64,000 nt of DNA, from contig CAJYHS010000041.1 of the NCBI GenBank assembly GCA_913774715.1, positions 1-64,000 on the forward strand, given 5' to 3'. Origin of the DNA: an uncultured Siphonobacter sp. (GTDB taxonomy: Bacteria; Bacteroidota; Bacteroidia; Cytophagales; Spirosomataceae). Below the pieces are notes generated by a model that saw nothing but the letters and a program-made list of their open reading frames with translations, searched no databases and had not been told where the DNA came from. This document shows, piece after piece, positions 43,044 to 51,592 of this stretch (position 1 is its first letter; each line of letters starts with the position of its first letter). The position numbers were made by a program, and so were the translations under genes.

Positions 43044-43883
43044 TTAAACGTTTAGTAATACATTATCAATCAGTCGAACCTTTCCTAAATGGGCCGCCAG
43101 ACACAAAGCAGCGGCCTGACCGGCTTCATATTCTTCCAGCGGAAGCAGATTTTCAGTATCCGCAATTTCAAAATATTCCAGACTAAAGGCTGATTGACCC
43201 GCAAAGGCATTCAGTAACTCCGCTTTGACCTGTGGTACGGTTAAACCCGCTTCTAAAGCAGCTTTCGCTTTCTGTAACTCGGCCTGAATAAAGGGAGCCA
43301 AAGCTCTTTCTTCGTCCGTCAGGTTACGGTTGCGGGAAGACATGGCCAATCCGTCGGCTTCCCGAACGGTAGGAGCAATGATTAACTCAATCGGAAAACT
43401 CAGGTCGTTAATCAGTCGCCGAACGATGAGGCATTGCTGCAAATCCTTCTGACCGAAATACGCCCGGGTAGGTTGTACTAAATGGAATAGCTTGGAAACG
43501 ACAATACCCACGCCATTGAAGTGACCGGGGCGAAAGGCCCCTTCCAGTACTCGTTCCAGCGGACCAAAGTCAAAAGTCATAACTGGAGCGGAGGGATACA
43601 TTTCCTCGGCTGAGGGAGCGAAAATGACATCGCATCCGGCGGCTTCCAGCAAGGCAGAATCCTGCTCCAGAGTGCGGGGGTAACGGGCTAAATCGTCAGC
43701 GTTATTAAACTGAATGGGGTTTACAAAAATGCTACAAACCACCCGTTCATTTTCCGCCCGGGCTTTTCGGATTAATTGTAAATGTCCTTCGTGTAGAGCT
43801 CCCATGGTGGGCACAAATCCGATGGATTGGGGCTGCTGGGCGAGAAAGGAACGTAACTCGGCAATAGTAGTAAAGAGATGCAT
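43044..43883 (-). CDS. panC: Pantothenate synthetase
   Basis: Joins pantoate and beta-alanine with ATP to make pantothenate. The 279-aa protein starts at the ATG for MHLFTTIAELR (the track uses a TTG three codons upstream). Motifs: the HIGH-type FVPTMGALHEGHLQLI, SIFVNPIQFN, LEGAFRPGHFNGV, RAYFGQKDLQQ and the KMSKS-like MSSRNRNL. Length is normal. It is transcribed away from the lone GT5-like gene, a neighbour it also has in many Bacteroidota. Its partner panD is at 31.5 kb. On the minus strand CACTTTTG at 43907-43900 is a near match to a -7 element. Confidence 0.95.
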   Translation of the reverse strand: MHLFTTIAELRSFLAQQPQSIGFVPTMGALHEGHLQLIRKARAENERVVCSIFVNPIQFNNADDLARYPRTLEQDSALLEAAGCDVIFAPSAEEMYPSAPVMTFDFGPLERVLEGAFRPGHFNGVGIVVSKLFHLVQPTRAYFGQKDLQQCLIVRRLINDLSFPIELIIAPTVREADGLAMSSRNRNLTDEERALAPFIQAELQKAKAALEAGLTVPQVKAELLNAFAGQSAFSLEYFEIADTENLLPLEEYEAGQAAALCLAAHLGKVRLIDNVLLNV

Positions 43884-44042
43884 GGACTGCAATAAATTTC
43901 AAAAGTGCGTATGCCTGAAGTCCTGAGAGTCAGGTTTAATGAAGAAGTGAACTCATGAACAGGGTACAAAAGTTCAGCTCGTCAAAAACTTGCAAGTATA
44001 GTTTTTTCTAAATTAATTCATGGATTTTAGGCGTTTTTTTTA

Positions 44043-44050
44043 TATTTTTG
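44043..44050 (+). promoter_or_regulatory. -7 promoter element of the GT5-like gene
   Basis: TATTTTTG matches TAnnTTTG exactly within TTTATATTTTTGCAAGC, 50 bp before the ATG. A -33 box is not clear. Confidence 0.5.
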
Positions 44051-44099
44051 CAAGCGAATTTGGAATATCCTTACCCATTTCGTAAACTCTTGAAGCCCC

Positions 44100-44909
44100 A
44101 TGAGTAAACTCCGGATTTTGTACGTTGCCAGTGAGATCAATCCCTTTCTTCAAATCACAGACGTTGCCGAATACGTGCGAAAACTTCCCCAGGCTATGCA
44201 GGAGCGGGGTATGGAAATCCGAATACTGGTTCCCCGTTTTGGACTGATCAATGAGCGTAAAAATCGCCTCCATGAAGTCGTTCGTCTCTCCGGAATCAAT
44301 ATTTCGGTAGGCGACGATGAGAAACCACTGGTGATCAAAGTAGCGTCCGTACCAAGTGCCAAGTTGCAGGTCTACTTTATTGACAACGAAGACTATTTCC
44401 ACCGGAAATCAGTGTTCTTCGATAAAGATGAGAAATTCTACGAAGATAACGACGAACGTGCCATTTTCTTTTGCAAAGGCGTCATTGAAACCGTTCGTAA
44501 ATTAGGCTGGTCGCCCGATATCGTTCACTGTAACGACTGGATGACGGCTCTGATTCCATTATATCTGAAAACAACGTATCGTAAAGATCCGATGTTTAAA
44601 GATACCAAGTCAGTATTCTCGGTTTATAATAATTCATTCAATTATAAATTTACCGAAGAATTACTCGACAAAGTAAAAGCTCTCGACATTAATGACGATA
44701 TGCTTTTAAGTCTTAGCTCTTTAGATTACGATGGCTTTATTAAAATCGGGGTTCAATACGCCGATGTAGTGATTAAAGCCGTTGAAGATTACAGCGAAAG
44801 CGTTAATCAAATTCTGAACGATATTCCTGATAAGAAGGTAGAATTACCCGAAGAGCAGGAAGAAATGTCGGACAAGTTTTATTCACTCTATACGGAGTTG
44901 ATGAGCTAG
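44100..44909 (+). CDS. Lone N-terminal GT5 (glycogen/starch synthase-like) domain protein
   Basis: Resembles only the N-terminal Rossmann half of glycogen synthase: MSKLRILYVASEINPF, QERGMEIRILVPRFGLINERKNRLHEV, YFIDNEDYFHRKSVF, DNDERAIFFCKGVIE and PDIVHCNDWMTALIPLYL. At 269 aa it is about half of GlgA and lacks the C-terminal ADP-glucose domain. The donor-binding K-T-G-G of GlgA is replaced (INPFLQITDVAEYV), so glycogen synthase activity is doubtful. Such short proteins recur next to panC in Bacteroidota, which argues for a conserved but unknown role. The C-terminus is acidic (EEQEEMSDKF). A promoter lies upstream and a strong terminator downstream, so it is likely monocistronic. Confidence 0.85.
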   Translation: MSKLRILYVASEINPFLQITDVAEYVRKLPQAMQERGMEIRILVPRFGLINERKNRLHEVVRLSGINISVGDDEKPLVIKVASVPSAKLQVYFIDNEDYFHRKSVFFDKDEKFYEDNDERAIFFCKGVIETVRKLGWSPDIVHCNDWMTALIPLYLKTTYRKDPMFKDTKSVFSVYNNSFNYKFTEELLDKVKALDINDDMLLSLSSLDYDGFIKIGVQYADVVIKAVEDYSESVNQILNDIPDKKVELPEEQEEMSDKFYSLYTELMS

Positions 44910-44936
44910 CAAGAAGGGTTGATCTCCTATACAGGC

Positions 44937-44974
44937 AAAGCCGCCCGTCGTCACGAACGACGGGCGGCTTTTTT
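44937..44974 (+). terminator. Intrinsic terminator after the GT5-like gene
   Basis: 15-bp perfect stem AAAGCCGCCCGTCGT / ACGACGGGCGGCTTT with a 5-nt loop, then TTT. Confidence 0.92.
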
Positions 44975-44993
44975 ATGCAATCAAATCCGGTGC

Positions 44994-45025
44994 TTCGGCT
45001 AAGTATTGGTCTTTTTGTATCTTGC
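44994..45025 (+). promoter_or_regulatory. Promoter candidate of the M28 peptidase gene
   Basis: TTCG (near TTTG) and TATCTTGC (near TAnnTTTG) are separated by 20 bp, the spacing expected for Bacteroidota sigma-ABfr promoters. The 5' UTR would be about 40 nt. Confidence 0.4.
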
Positions 45026-45069
45026 CTCTTTCGCTTTATTCAGATTTCCACTTGAGCACTTTATCACGC

Positions 45070-46713
45070 ATGATTAAAAAAATCGTTGGGCTGTTCAGTT
45101 GCGTTCTTTCGCTGACGGCTTCCGCCCAGATTCCTGAATCTATTTTAAAAGACCTTTCGAGTGTTGATTCCAACCGCATCAAAGCCCACGTAGCGTACCT
45201 GGCCGATGACAAATTATTAGGCCGAAAGGCCGGATCGCCGGGGTATAAAATGGCCGTGGATTACGTTGTAGAGCAGTATAAGAAAATGGGTTTACAGCCC
45301 GCCGGAGAAAACGGGGGGTACCTTCAGGAGGTATATCTGCGTAACTCAAAGATCAATCCTGAAACGGCTTCCTTAACCCTTACTTTACCTTCGGGCGAAC
45401 AAAAGCAGTTACAATGGGGCGTTGATTATGTATTCACCCCACACCCCGAAAAAGAATCCGTGGATTTCAACGCTCCGCTGGTTTTTGTTGGGGCTGGTTT
45501 TGATACGCCGCAAATCAATTTTGAGGATTACCGGAATATTGATGTCAAAGGAAAGATCGTGGTTGTGTTGCGGAAAATACCGGAAGACGCGGCGGCTAAT
45601 GTGAAGCTTCACCTGAACTATCCAGCTACGGCTCAAACCTTTGCGGCTAAACACGGAGCCATTGGCGTGCTGGTTTGTAACTATACCAACAGCCCGGTCG
45701 TTTTCAAAACTTCGGCCACTAATTACAGTCTCAATGGGATTAATGCCTCGGTTTCCAAATCTGGCGAGCGGGTTAGTTCGGCGGCGGCTCTGGGTGGAAA
45801 AATCCAGGTGGCCGGAGGACTCTCCGTGCAGGCTTTGCAACAATTAATGCAGGCCGAAAACATTGCCCTGGATGAACTCTGGCTGAAACTGGAACGGGGT
45901 GAATACGTCAGTCGACCGTTGAAAAGTAAAGTAAAAGGCCATTACGAAAGCAAGTTTACGAATCTGCTGAGCTATAATGTTATTGGCAAAATAGAAGGTT
46001 CGGATGCGAAGCTGAAGAAGGAATACGTCATTCATTCCGCTCACCTGGATCACCTCGGCGTAGGCAAACCCGTTGATGGCGACTCCATTTATAACGGTGC
46101 TCACGATAACGCTTCAGGCGTAGCCTGTGCTCTGGAAATGGCCCGCACGTACGCGAACCTGAAAGAGAAACCCAAGCGTTCCTTACTGTTTTTAATGGTA
46201 ACGGCAGAAGAAATGGGCTTACTGGGTTCGGGTTATTTTACGGCGTTCCCAACTGTGCCTAAGAAACAAATCGTGGCGGATATCAACACCGATATGCCTA
46301 CGTTGCTGGCTCCCCTGGAATCGGTTGCTCCGCTGGGAGCCGAGCATAGCAGCTTATTGAAAGCCGTAGAAAATGCCGCTCAGGCTCTGCATTTGGAGGT
46401 GGAAACCGATCCCGATCCTAGTGAGGGACGTTTCGTACGAAGCGATCAGTATAACTTCGTGAAAGCGGGCATTCCGGCTTTACACATTAAATACGGTTAT
46501 GCCAAGGCGAATCCGGCACTGAATCTGGCCGAAAAAGTAAAAATCTGGCGGGACGCGAATTACCACAAAGTGTCGGATAACCTGAACGATTCTTTTGTCT
46601 GGTCGGCTGGTGTTACCTACGTCCGGGTTAATTTCCTCGTGAGTTACCAAATTGCTCAAAACCCGGCTCGTCCGGCCTGGAACAAGGGAGACTTTTTTGA
46701 AGTAAAAAAATAA
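45070..46713 (+). CDS. Secreted M28 family zinc aminopeptidase with PA domain
   Basis: Exported metallopeptidase that likely trims amino acids from peptides in the periplasm or outside the cell. I start at the ATG for MIKKIVGLFSCVLSL (547 aa), giving a signal peptide ending near ASA-QIP. A protease-associated insert (about 130-290) splits the catalytic part. The M28 metal ligands are visible in order: SAHLDHLG (His), NGAHDNASG (bridging Asp), TAEEMG (catalytic Glu and ligand Glu), DINTDMP (Asp) and ALHIKYG (His). Length fits Bacteroidota M28 proteins. It has its own promoter candidate; no partner gene is evident. Confidence 0.93.
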   Translation: MIKKIVGLFSCVLSLTASAQIPESILKDLSSVDSNRIKAHVAYLADDKLLGRKAGSPGYKMAVDYVVEQYKKMGLQPAGENGGYLQEVYLRNSKINPETASLTLTLPSGEQKQLQWGVDYVFTPHPEKESVDFNAPLVFVGAGFDTPQINFEDYRNIDVKGKIVVVLRKIPEDAAANVKLHLNYPATAQTFAAKHGAIGVLVCNYTNSPVVFKTSATNYSLNGINASVSKSGERVSSAAALGGKIQVAGGLSVQALQQLMQAENIALDELWLKLERGEYVSRPLKSKVKGHYESKFTNLLSYNVIGKIEGSDAKLKKEYVIHSAHLDHLGVGKPVDGDSIYNGAHDNASGVACALEMARTYANLKEKPKRSLLFLMVTAEEMGLLGSGYFTAFPTVPKKQIVADINTDMPTLLAPLESVAPLGAEHSSLLKAVENAAQALHLEVETDPDPSEGRFVRSDQYNFVKAGIPALHIKYGYAKANPALNLAEKVKIWRDANYHKVSDNLNDSFVWSAGVTYVRVNFLVSYQIAQNPARPAWNKGDFFEVKK

Positions 46714-46739
46714 TCTTGAAATTGATACAGTAAGTGCTC

Positions 46740-46762
46740 GCTGCCAGCTTTTTGCTGGCAGC
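46740..46762. repeat. Hairpin with CCAGC-T5-GCTGG core
   Basis: Perfect 9-bp stem GCTGCCAGC / GCTGGCAGC around TTTTT, 26 bp past the M28 gene. No T run follows, so it is not a standard terminator. The core resembles the hairpin at 26311-26340. Confidence 0.5.
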
Positions 46763-46923
46763 ATTAGTTTATAGGGATTTATTAAAACAGTCAATGAATA
46801 ATCTTACTAATAATTATTTGAAAGAGGTTCGTTAACCTTTTCTGATCAACTCTATATAACACTAATGCCAAGTCATTCACTGGTCTGATCTTTTCCATTT
46901 TTTTTCGTAAAATCTGACCTGTT

Positions 46924-47607
46924 ATGATCGAATGGACGACTGTAGTTCTACGCATTGCCATAGCGGCTCTTTGCGGTGGACTGGTGGGTATCGAACGCGA
47001 ACGTAAAGAATGGGCCGCTGGCTTACGCACCCACATGATGGTTTGTGTGGGTTCATGTCTGGCCATGATAGTGTCTACCTATGGCTTTGAAGAGGTTCGT
47101 GGAACCGAGCACGTTTCAGTGGATCCCTCCCGGGTAGCGGCTCAGGTAGTGAGTGGAATAGGGTTCATCGGAGCGGGGACTATTCTGTTTCTGAGAAATG
47201 AAATTATTCGCGGATTGACTACTGCGGCAGGATTATGGACGGTTTCAGCCGTAGGCTTAGCCGCCGGAGGGGGAATGTACTTTGCCGCATTTGTAACAAC
47301 GCTTACCATATTGTTCATCCTGATGGGATTGAAACCCATTGGAAAAATCTTTTTCAAACCTAATCATCATCAGGTCATCAAGGTGAAAGCAGAGGCCGGG
47401 CAGGAATTATTTACGACACTTCAACAGATTTTACAGGATAAAGGGGTGATGATCTCATACGTCAGTACTGAAAAAAAATCAAAAGACGTGGTAATTTATC
47501 TTAAAATCAAACCGCTTAATGCGGAGCAAGACATGCTAAGCCTGATCCAACAAATTCAGTTACTGCCTGCAGTAAAAGATATCGTCTGGCATGAAAACCG
47601 AACCTGA
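46924..47607 (+). CDS. MgtC/SapB family membrane protein
   Basis: Inner-membrane protein of the MgtC/SapB family; characterised MgtC affects ATP synthase and growth under low magnesium. The 227-aa protein has four to five helices with the family core: ALCGGLVGIERERKEWAAGLRTHMMVCVGSCLAMI and GIGFIGAGTILFLRNEIIRGLTTAAGLWTVSAVGLAAGGGMY. The last 75 residues form a soluble ACT-like domain (VKAEAGQELFTTLQQIL). No known Mg2+ riboswitch is recognisable upstream. No metal transporter is adjacent. Its role here is unknown. Confidence 0.9.
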   Translation: MIEWTTVVLRIAIAALCGGLVGIERERKEWAAGLRTHMMVCVGSCLAMIVSTYGFEEVRGTEHVSVDPSRVAAQVVSGIGFIGAGTILFLRNEIIRGLTTAAGLWTVSAVGLAAGGGMYFAAFVTTLTILFILMGLKPIGKIFFKPNHHQVIKVKAEAGQELFTTLQQILQDKGVMISYVSTEKKSKDVVIYLKIKPLNAEQDMLSLIQQIQLLPAVKDIVWHENRT

Positions 47608-47690
47608 GTAAACTCAAAAATTTAAAATCAAACCAACAAATACTGAACCTCATACGTTGATTCTATACCGAACATCCCTTCCTTCACTCT

Positions 47691-49124
47691 ATGAAAATTC
47701 ATTCATTAGCTCTTTTTATTTTATTGGGAATAACCCCCCGCGTTGATACCTGCACTAATTCTTCCGAACAAACCACTCAATATACGGCAGCTACTTTTCA
47801 GCCCATTCAAGCCTTACGACTAACCAAGTTAAGTTTATCGGAAATTCCTGATTTCACCATGCCCCAGGGGTCTTTCTGGGCTGCGATGAAACTTGCTCCT
47901 GATCAAGTAGAACGGCAGCGGGAATTCGTATTAAAAGGAAATACTTTCTTTCCAATCCGGACGCTTGTTGAAAAAGAAGCGTATCAGCAAATTACCAACG
48001 CTCAGGCCCGGGCTTTTTTGAAGACCCTTCCAGCTGGAACGGGCCTATACGAAATGCTAGGGGATGATGATTTAAACAAAACGCAGGGACCCCTGCACGG
48101 CCTGTGGACGAATCCGGTAACGGTAACCCCCGTTGACGTGAAGAATTACCTTCGGGGCTGGTGGTCTTCCCGAGCGGAGAACTACGGATGGGGTAATGCC
48201 AAAATCATGTTCGATCTCGATTTGGAAAGCTTTCCGGCGGCCTGGAAAAATAACCAGGTGCTGGCTGAAGGAGTGAGGTTATTACGTCAGGAGCATCCTA
48301 ACATTGAGTTTGGAATGTACGCTTCCGGGATGGCGAATTTATACCCTGAAGGAAATGGCGGTCCGAACGAGCCGTATGGTCAGTTAGGCGGCACGTCCCG
48401 TTATAATCTTTATAAGCAAAATGGCTTTACTTATTTCGAAATGATGCCTTATGCCCACTATGAAGAGGTATTGATTGGAGAAGGAAAGCCTTACGCTAAC
48501 TTTCAGGATTACGCTCAGCGGAGTAGTTTACACGTTAAAAAATGTCTGGAATGGCTCGACCAGCGAGCTCAGTACGCTTCCAGTAAAGATTACCGGGGCT
48601 TTAGCTGGGTAATGACACGTTACGAAGGGGGCGGGCTGGAAATGATTGCTCCGCACATCTGTGAATCGTTACCTTTGTTGATGTTAGTAAGTGGAGCCGC
48701 CCGCTCCGGTGGTGGACTATGTAACTGGAATCCTGGGGTAGCTCTCAATGCTGCTGATTATGCTCTGGAAGCTGGAAAATGGCGAGCCTCGCAGTTTAAT
48801 AAGTTCTGGGAGAATCCGAAAACGGAATATAATCTGCATATCGAATTCTCGCTGGATAATGGCGAAACCTGGACCAATGACGTTGAAAACTGGCAGGCCA
48901 AAGCTCAGAAACTGGGCATAAGCTGGTTTGATTATATGTATAAAGACCCTAACCCCATGGGCGTTCGGGCGGCTATGCTGGATAATAAACTGGTAGTGGT
49001 AGCGGCCCATCGTCCTGGACTGGAAGAGGGCAAAGTCCAGAATATTCTCTGTCGGTATAAAGACAAAACCTGGAAAATGAGCCTGCCGTATCATCAGGTC
49101 GTTGCTGGAACGGTGACGCTGTAG
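47691..49124 (+). CDS. Unrecognised secreted protein, 477 residues
   Basis: I do not recognise a family. The N-terminus MKIHSLALFILLGITPRVDTC looks like a signal peptide, though VDTC is a poor lipobox. The rest is globular, rich in Trp and Tyr, and has motifs such as PLHGLWTNPVTVTP, KIMFDLDLESFPAAW, FGMYASGMANLYPEG, FTYFEMMPYAHYEEV and GFSWVMTRYEGGGLEM. The alternating strand/helix pattern with Asp and Glu after strands (FDLDLE, FEMMPY, MTRYEGG) would suit a TIM-barrel hydrolase, and EFSLDNGETWTND resembles a sialidase-style repeat. This is speculative. The codon use is host-like and the gene is 84 bp after mgtC. Confidence 0.8.
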   Translation: MKIHSLALFILLGITPRVDTCTNSSEQTTQYTAATFQPIQALRLTKLSLSEIPDFTMPQGSFWAAMKLAPDQVERQREFVLKGNTFFPIRTLVEKEAYQQITNAQARAFLKTLPAGTGLYEMLGDDDLNKTQGPLHGLWTNPVTVTPVDVKNYLRGWWSSRAENYGWGNAKIMFDLDLESFPAAWKNNQVLAEGVRLLRQEHPNIEFGMYASGMANLYPEGNGGPNEPYGQLGGTSRYNLYKQNGFTYFEMMPYAHYEEVLIGEGKPYANFQDYAQRSSLHVKKCLEWLDQRAQYASSKDYRGFSWVMTRYEGGGLEMIAPHICESLPLLMLVSGAARSGGGLCNWNPGVALNAADYALEAGKWRASQFNKFWENPKTEYNLHIEFSLDNGETWTNDVENWQAKAQKLGISWFDYMYKDPNPMGVRAAMLDNKLVVVAAHRPGLEEGKVQNILCRYKDKTWKMSLPYHQVVAGTVTL

Positions 49125-49543
49125 GGTTTTAAAAGAGAACTCGTATAGTATGAAATCTAATGAGGGTTACTTCTTCGCCATGTTGCCCGCCAAGGGTGGT
49201 GTCTTCACTAACCACGGCGTAGATTTGTTTTGAATAACCCCAGCAGAGTTTACTATGAAAAACCCCGGGTGACAACCTGGGGTTTTCTTTTGGAAAAAGT
49301 TAATCGGCATCGAAAATGCTAACAAGCTGGGAGCATCCATCCAAAAGAACAGGCGTTTGAAAGCTATCAAACGTATTTTTCAACCAATTTATAGTAAGGT
49401 TACCACAAATACATTTGGGTCTCTTCCAATAGACCGTAATAAAAAATGGTAAAGTGAAAATCATACGGAACTTTCGGGCGGCGGCAGGTCTTGTATAAAG
49501 AGCCTCCCAACATTTTATACCTTCAGATTACTCCTTTGTTTCC
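49125..49543. other. Intergenic region before the second antiporter
   Basis: 419 bp. It holds a terminator at 49258-49286 and, upstream of that, a 27-codon ATG frame (49150-49233, MKSNEGYFFAMLPAKGG...) that is too short to support alone. The rest shows no gene. A minus-strand 67-codon ORF here is judged spurious. Confidence 0.4.
49258..49286 (+). terminator. Intrinsic terminator upstream of the antiporter gene
   Basis: Stem AAAACCCCgGGT / ACCtGGGGTTTT with one mismatch, followed on the plus strand by CTTTT. It is about 135 bp past the secreted-protein gene. Confidence 0.65.
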
Positions 49544-51151
49544 ATGGAAATACTTGAACCTATCCTCATTCTAATGGCTATTCTGGCAGGTCTGTCAGCT
49601 CTGGCTCCCAAACTGAAAGTTCCTTACCCGATTTTACTGGTTATTGGAGGGTTACTGGTGGGAATCACACCCAGCCTGCCCAACGTTCGCCTCGAACCAG
49701 ACGTCGTTTTTCTGATCTTTTTGCCGCCTTTATTATACGAAGCCAGCTGGAAAATCTCCTGGCAGGAATTGAAAACTCACCGAAAACCCGTTTCTAGGTT
49801 AGCCATCGGTCTGGTTTTTCTAACTACCTCGGTTATTGCCGTCGTGGCTCATTACTGCATTCCCGGGTTTAGCTGGCCCCTGGCTTTTGTTCTCGGAGCT
49901 ATCGTTTCTCCACCCGATGCCGTAGCCGCTACGAGTGCTACCAAAGGCTTAGGCTTACCTCGCCGAACGACGACGATTCTGGAAGGTGAAAGTCTGGTAA
50001 ATGATGCCTCGGCTCTGATTGCCTATAGATATGCCGTTGTCGCCGTTGCCAGTGGAACCTTTGTTCTCTGGCAAGCTAGTATTCAGTTTTTTATTCTGGC
50101 TATTGGTGGCGTTTTAGCGGGTCTGGCTATTGGGTATGCTTTTGTGTGGGCGTTGCGAAAAGTGCAGGGCAATGCAACAGTGGAGGCCAGTTTAAATATC
50201 ATGATTCCCTTCGTTTCGTACCTTTTTGCAGAGCACATCAAGGTTTCCGGGGTATTATCAGTAGTGGCAACGGGCCTGTTTGTTTCCTGGCGTGCTTCAG
50301 AAGTGTTTTCTTTTCAGGGACGTATCCTGAGTAATAACTTCTGGGAATTACTAGGCTTCCTGCTGAATGGATTTGTCTTCATTCTGATTGGACTACAGTT
50401 ACCTTGGATTTTACAGGATATTCCTAATCAATCGCTGGGCACGCTGATTCTTTACGGGTTATTAGTCAGTGCCGCTGCAATTTTCATTCGCATGGCCTGG
50501 CTGTTTGTTATTGCCAAATTTCCCTTTGAATTTGGGTATCGTAATGGAGCCAGGCAAAGTAAAGGTGAGTTATTCATCATTGGCTGGGCTGGTATGCGGG
50601 GGGTGGTGTCGCTGGCAACGGCTCTGGCTTTACCTTTAACATTAGCAAATGGAGATCCTTTCCCTAATCGTAATATTATCCTCTTCATTACCTTCATTGT
50701 GATTCTGGTAACGCTGGTTTTACAGGGATTGACTTTGCCTTATTTTGTGAAGCGGTTGAAAGTCAGTGAAGATCCGGATAAGGAAGCGGCTCTGGAGCGA
50801 AAACTTCGGTTGTTTATGGCTCGTTCGTCCATTCAGTTTATTGAAGACGAGTTGCCTAAACTCATCGATCAGGAAGAAATTGGTGCCGGATTACGAAATC
50901 GTTTTGAACAGCAGATTCGTTACCTGTACGGCTCCATTCCGACGGATGGTATTGAACCATCGCTCAAGGAAAAGCGGGAAAAATTCAAGAAGTATATTTT
51001 CGGTGAACTGGAGGTAATCAATTTTCAGCGAAACCAGATGGTGGAGCTCATCAAAGAAAATAAGTTTCCCGAAGAGCTGGTTCGAAAGCTGGAAGGCGAG
51101 CTCGACGTCTGGAATGTTTCCGTTCAGAGCCGATTGAAGATTATGAAGTAG
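49544..51151 (+). CDS. Na+/H+ antiporter, CPA1/NhaP family
   Basis: Inner-membrane Na+ (or K+)/proton exchanger. The 535-aa protein has twelve helices with the full CPA1 core: FLPPLLYEASWKIS, GAIVSPPDAVAATSATKGLGLPRR, and the ion-binding ILEGESLVNDASALIAY with the ND pair. IGWAGMRGVVSLATALALP contains the conserved basic segment. A charged cytoplasmic tail of about 120 residues (from near 415) follows, predicted helical. Compared with the antiporter at 11.2 kb it keeps the standard motifs and the regulatory tail. It likely serves pH or sodium homeostasis. Confidence 0.93.
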   Translation: MEILEPILILMAILAGLSALAPKLKVPYPILLVIGGLLVGITPSLPNVRLEPDVVFLIFLPPLLYEASWKISWQELKTHRKPVSRLAIGLVFLTTSVIAVVAHYCIPGFSWPLAFVLGAIVSPPDAVAATSATKGLGLPRRTTTILEGESLVNDASALIAYRYAVVAVASGTFVLWQASIQFFILAIGGVLAGLAIGYAFVWALRKVQGNATVEASLNIMIPFVSYLFAEHIKVSGVLSVVATGLFVSWRASEVFSFQGRILSNNFWELLGFLLNGFVFILIGLQLPWILQDIPNQSLGTLILYGLLVSAAAIFIRMAWLFVIAKFPFEFGYRNGARQSKGELFIIGWAGMRGVVSLATALALPLTLANGDPFPNRNIILFITFIVILVTLVLQGLTLPYFVKRLKVSEDPDKEAALERKLRLFMARSSIQFIEDELPKLIDQEEIGAGLRNRFEQQIRYLYGSIPTDGIEPSLKEKREKFKKYIFGELEVINFQRNQMVELIKENKFPEELVRKLEGELDVWNVSVQSRLKIMK

Positions 51152-51173
51152 TACGTATGATTTCATCTCCTTT

Positions 51174-51210
51174 AACTTCCCGAAAGCTTGAAACTTTCGG
51201 GAAGTTTTTA
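51174..51210 (+). terminator. Intrinsic terminator after the antiporter gene
   Basis: 13-bp stem AACTTCCCGAAAG / CTTTCGGGAAGTT with a 7-nt loop, then TTTTA, 22 bp past the stop. Confidence 0.88.
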
Positions 51211-51534
51211 TATATATACAGGTAATTTACAAATTTAGAAACCTATCAAGTTGGGCAACCGTCTTTAGTAAGAATCATGGAACCCATCAGACCCCAAACG
51301 TTACTCTAATCCAAGGGAAGATGCTTCGCTCCGTTCTGAAGGACAGAGTAACAAAATAGTAACCGCCTCCACCAAATGGCTACTCCTGTCCTATCGACCG
51401 AAGGGAAAAACCTTACTTGTGAGGCGAAGTTTGGGTTAAGCAAGTGCTCTCCAGCCCCAATGCATTAACTTACGTTAGCTAACGTTACTTATGCTGAATA
51501 ACAGTAAAACTATAAGAATTTGATACAAAACAGT

Positions 51535-51563
51535 AAACGCCCCCAGCAAGGCCGGAGGCGTTT
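51535..51563 (-). terminator. Terminator-like hairpin after the TonB-type gene
   Basis: AAACGCCcCC / GGaGGCGTTT stem, 30 bp past the stop on the minus strand; the T run is only three residues, so efficiency is uncertain. Confidence 0.55.
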
Positions 51564-51592
51564 GACATCAAACTCTATGTATAAAAAAACGA

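Larger units (their letters stand above)
51152..51592. other. Intergenic region with terminators and a perfect palindrome
   Basis: 441 bp between convergent genes. Besides a terminator at each end it holds a perfect 14-bp palindrome ACGTTAGCTAACGT (51472-51485) and a stretch GATGCTTCGCTCCGTTCTGAAGGACA (about 51320-51345) that resembles dispersed intergenic repeats seen in many bacteria. No ORF of 60 codons or more is present. Confidence 0.45.

Noticed and set aside
46714-46923. Mg2+ riboswitch upstream of the MgtC gene
   Set aside because: I found no M-box or ykoK-like conserved core; only a short hairpin is present.
49167-49370. 67-aa minus-strand ORF
   Set aside because: Runs across a terminator hairpin, no family resemblance, no promoter.
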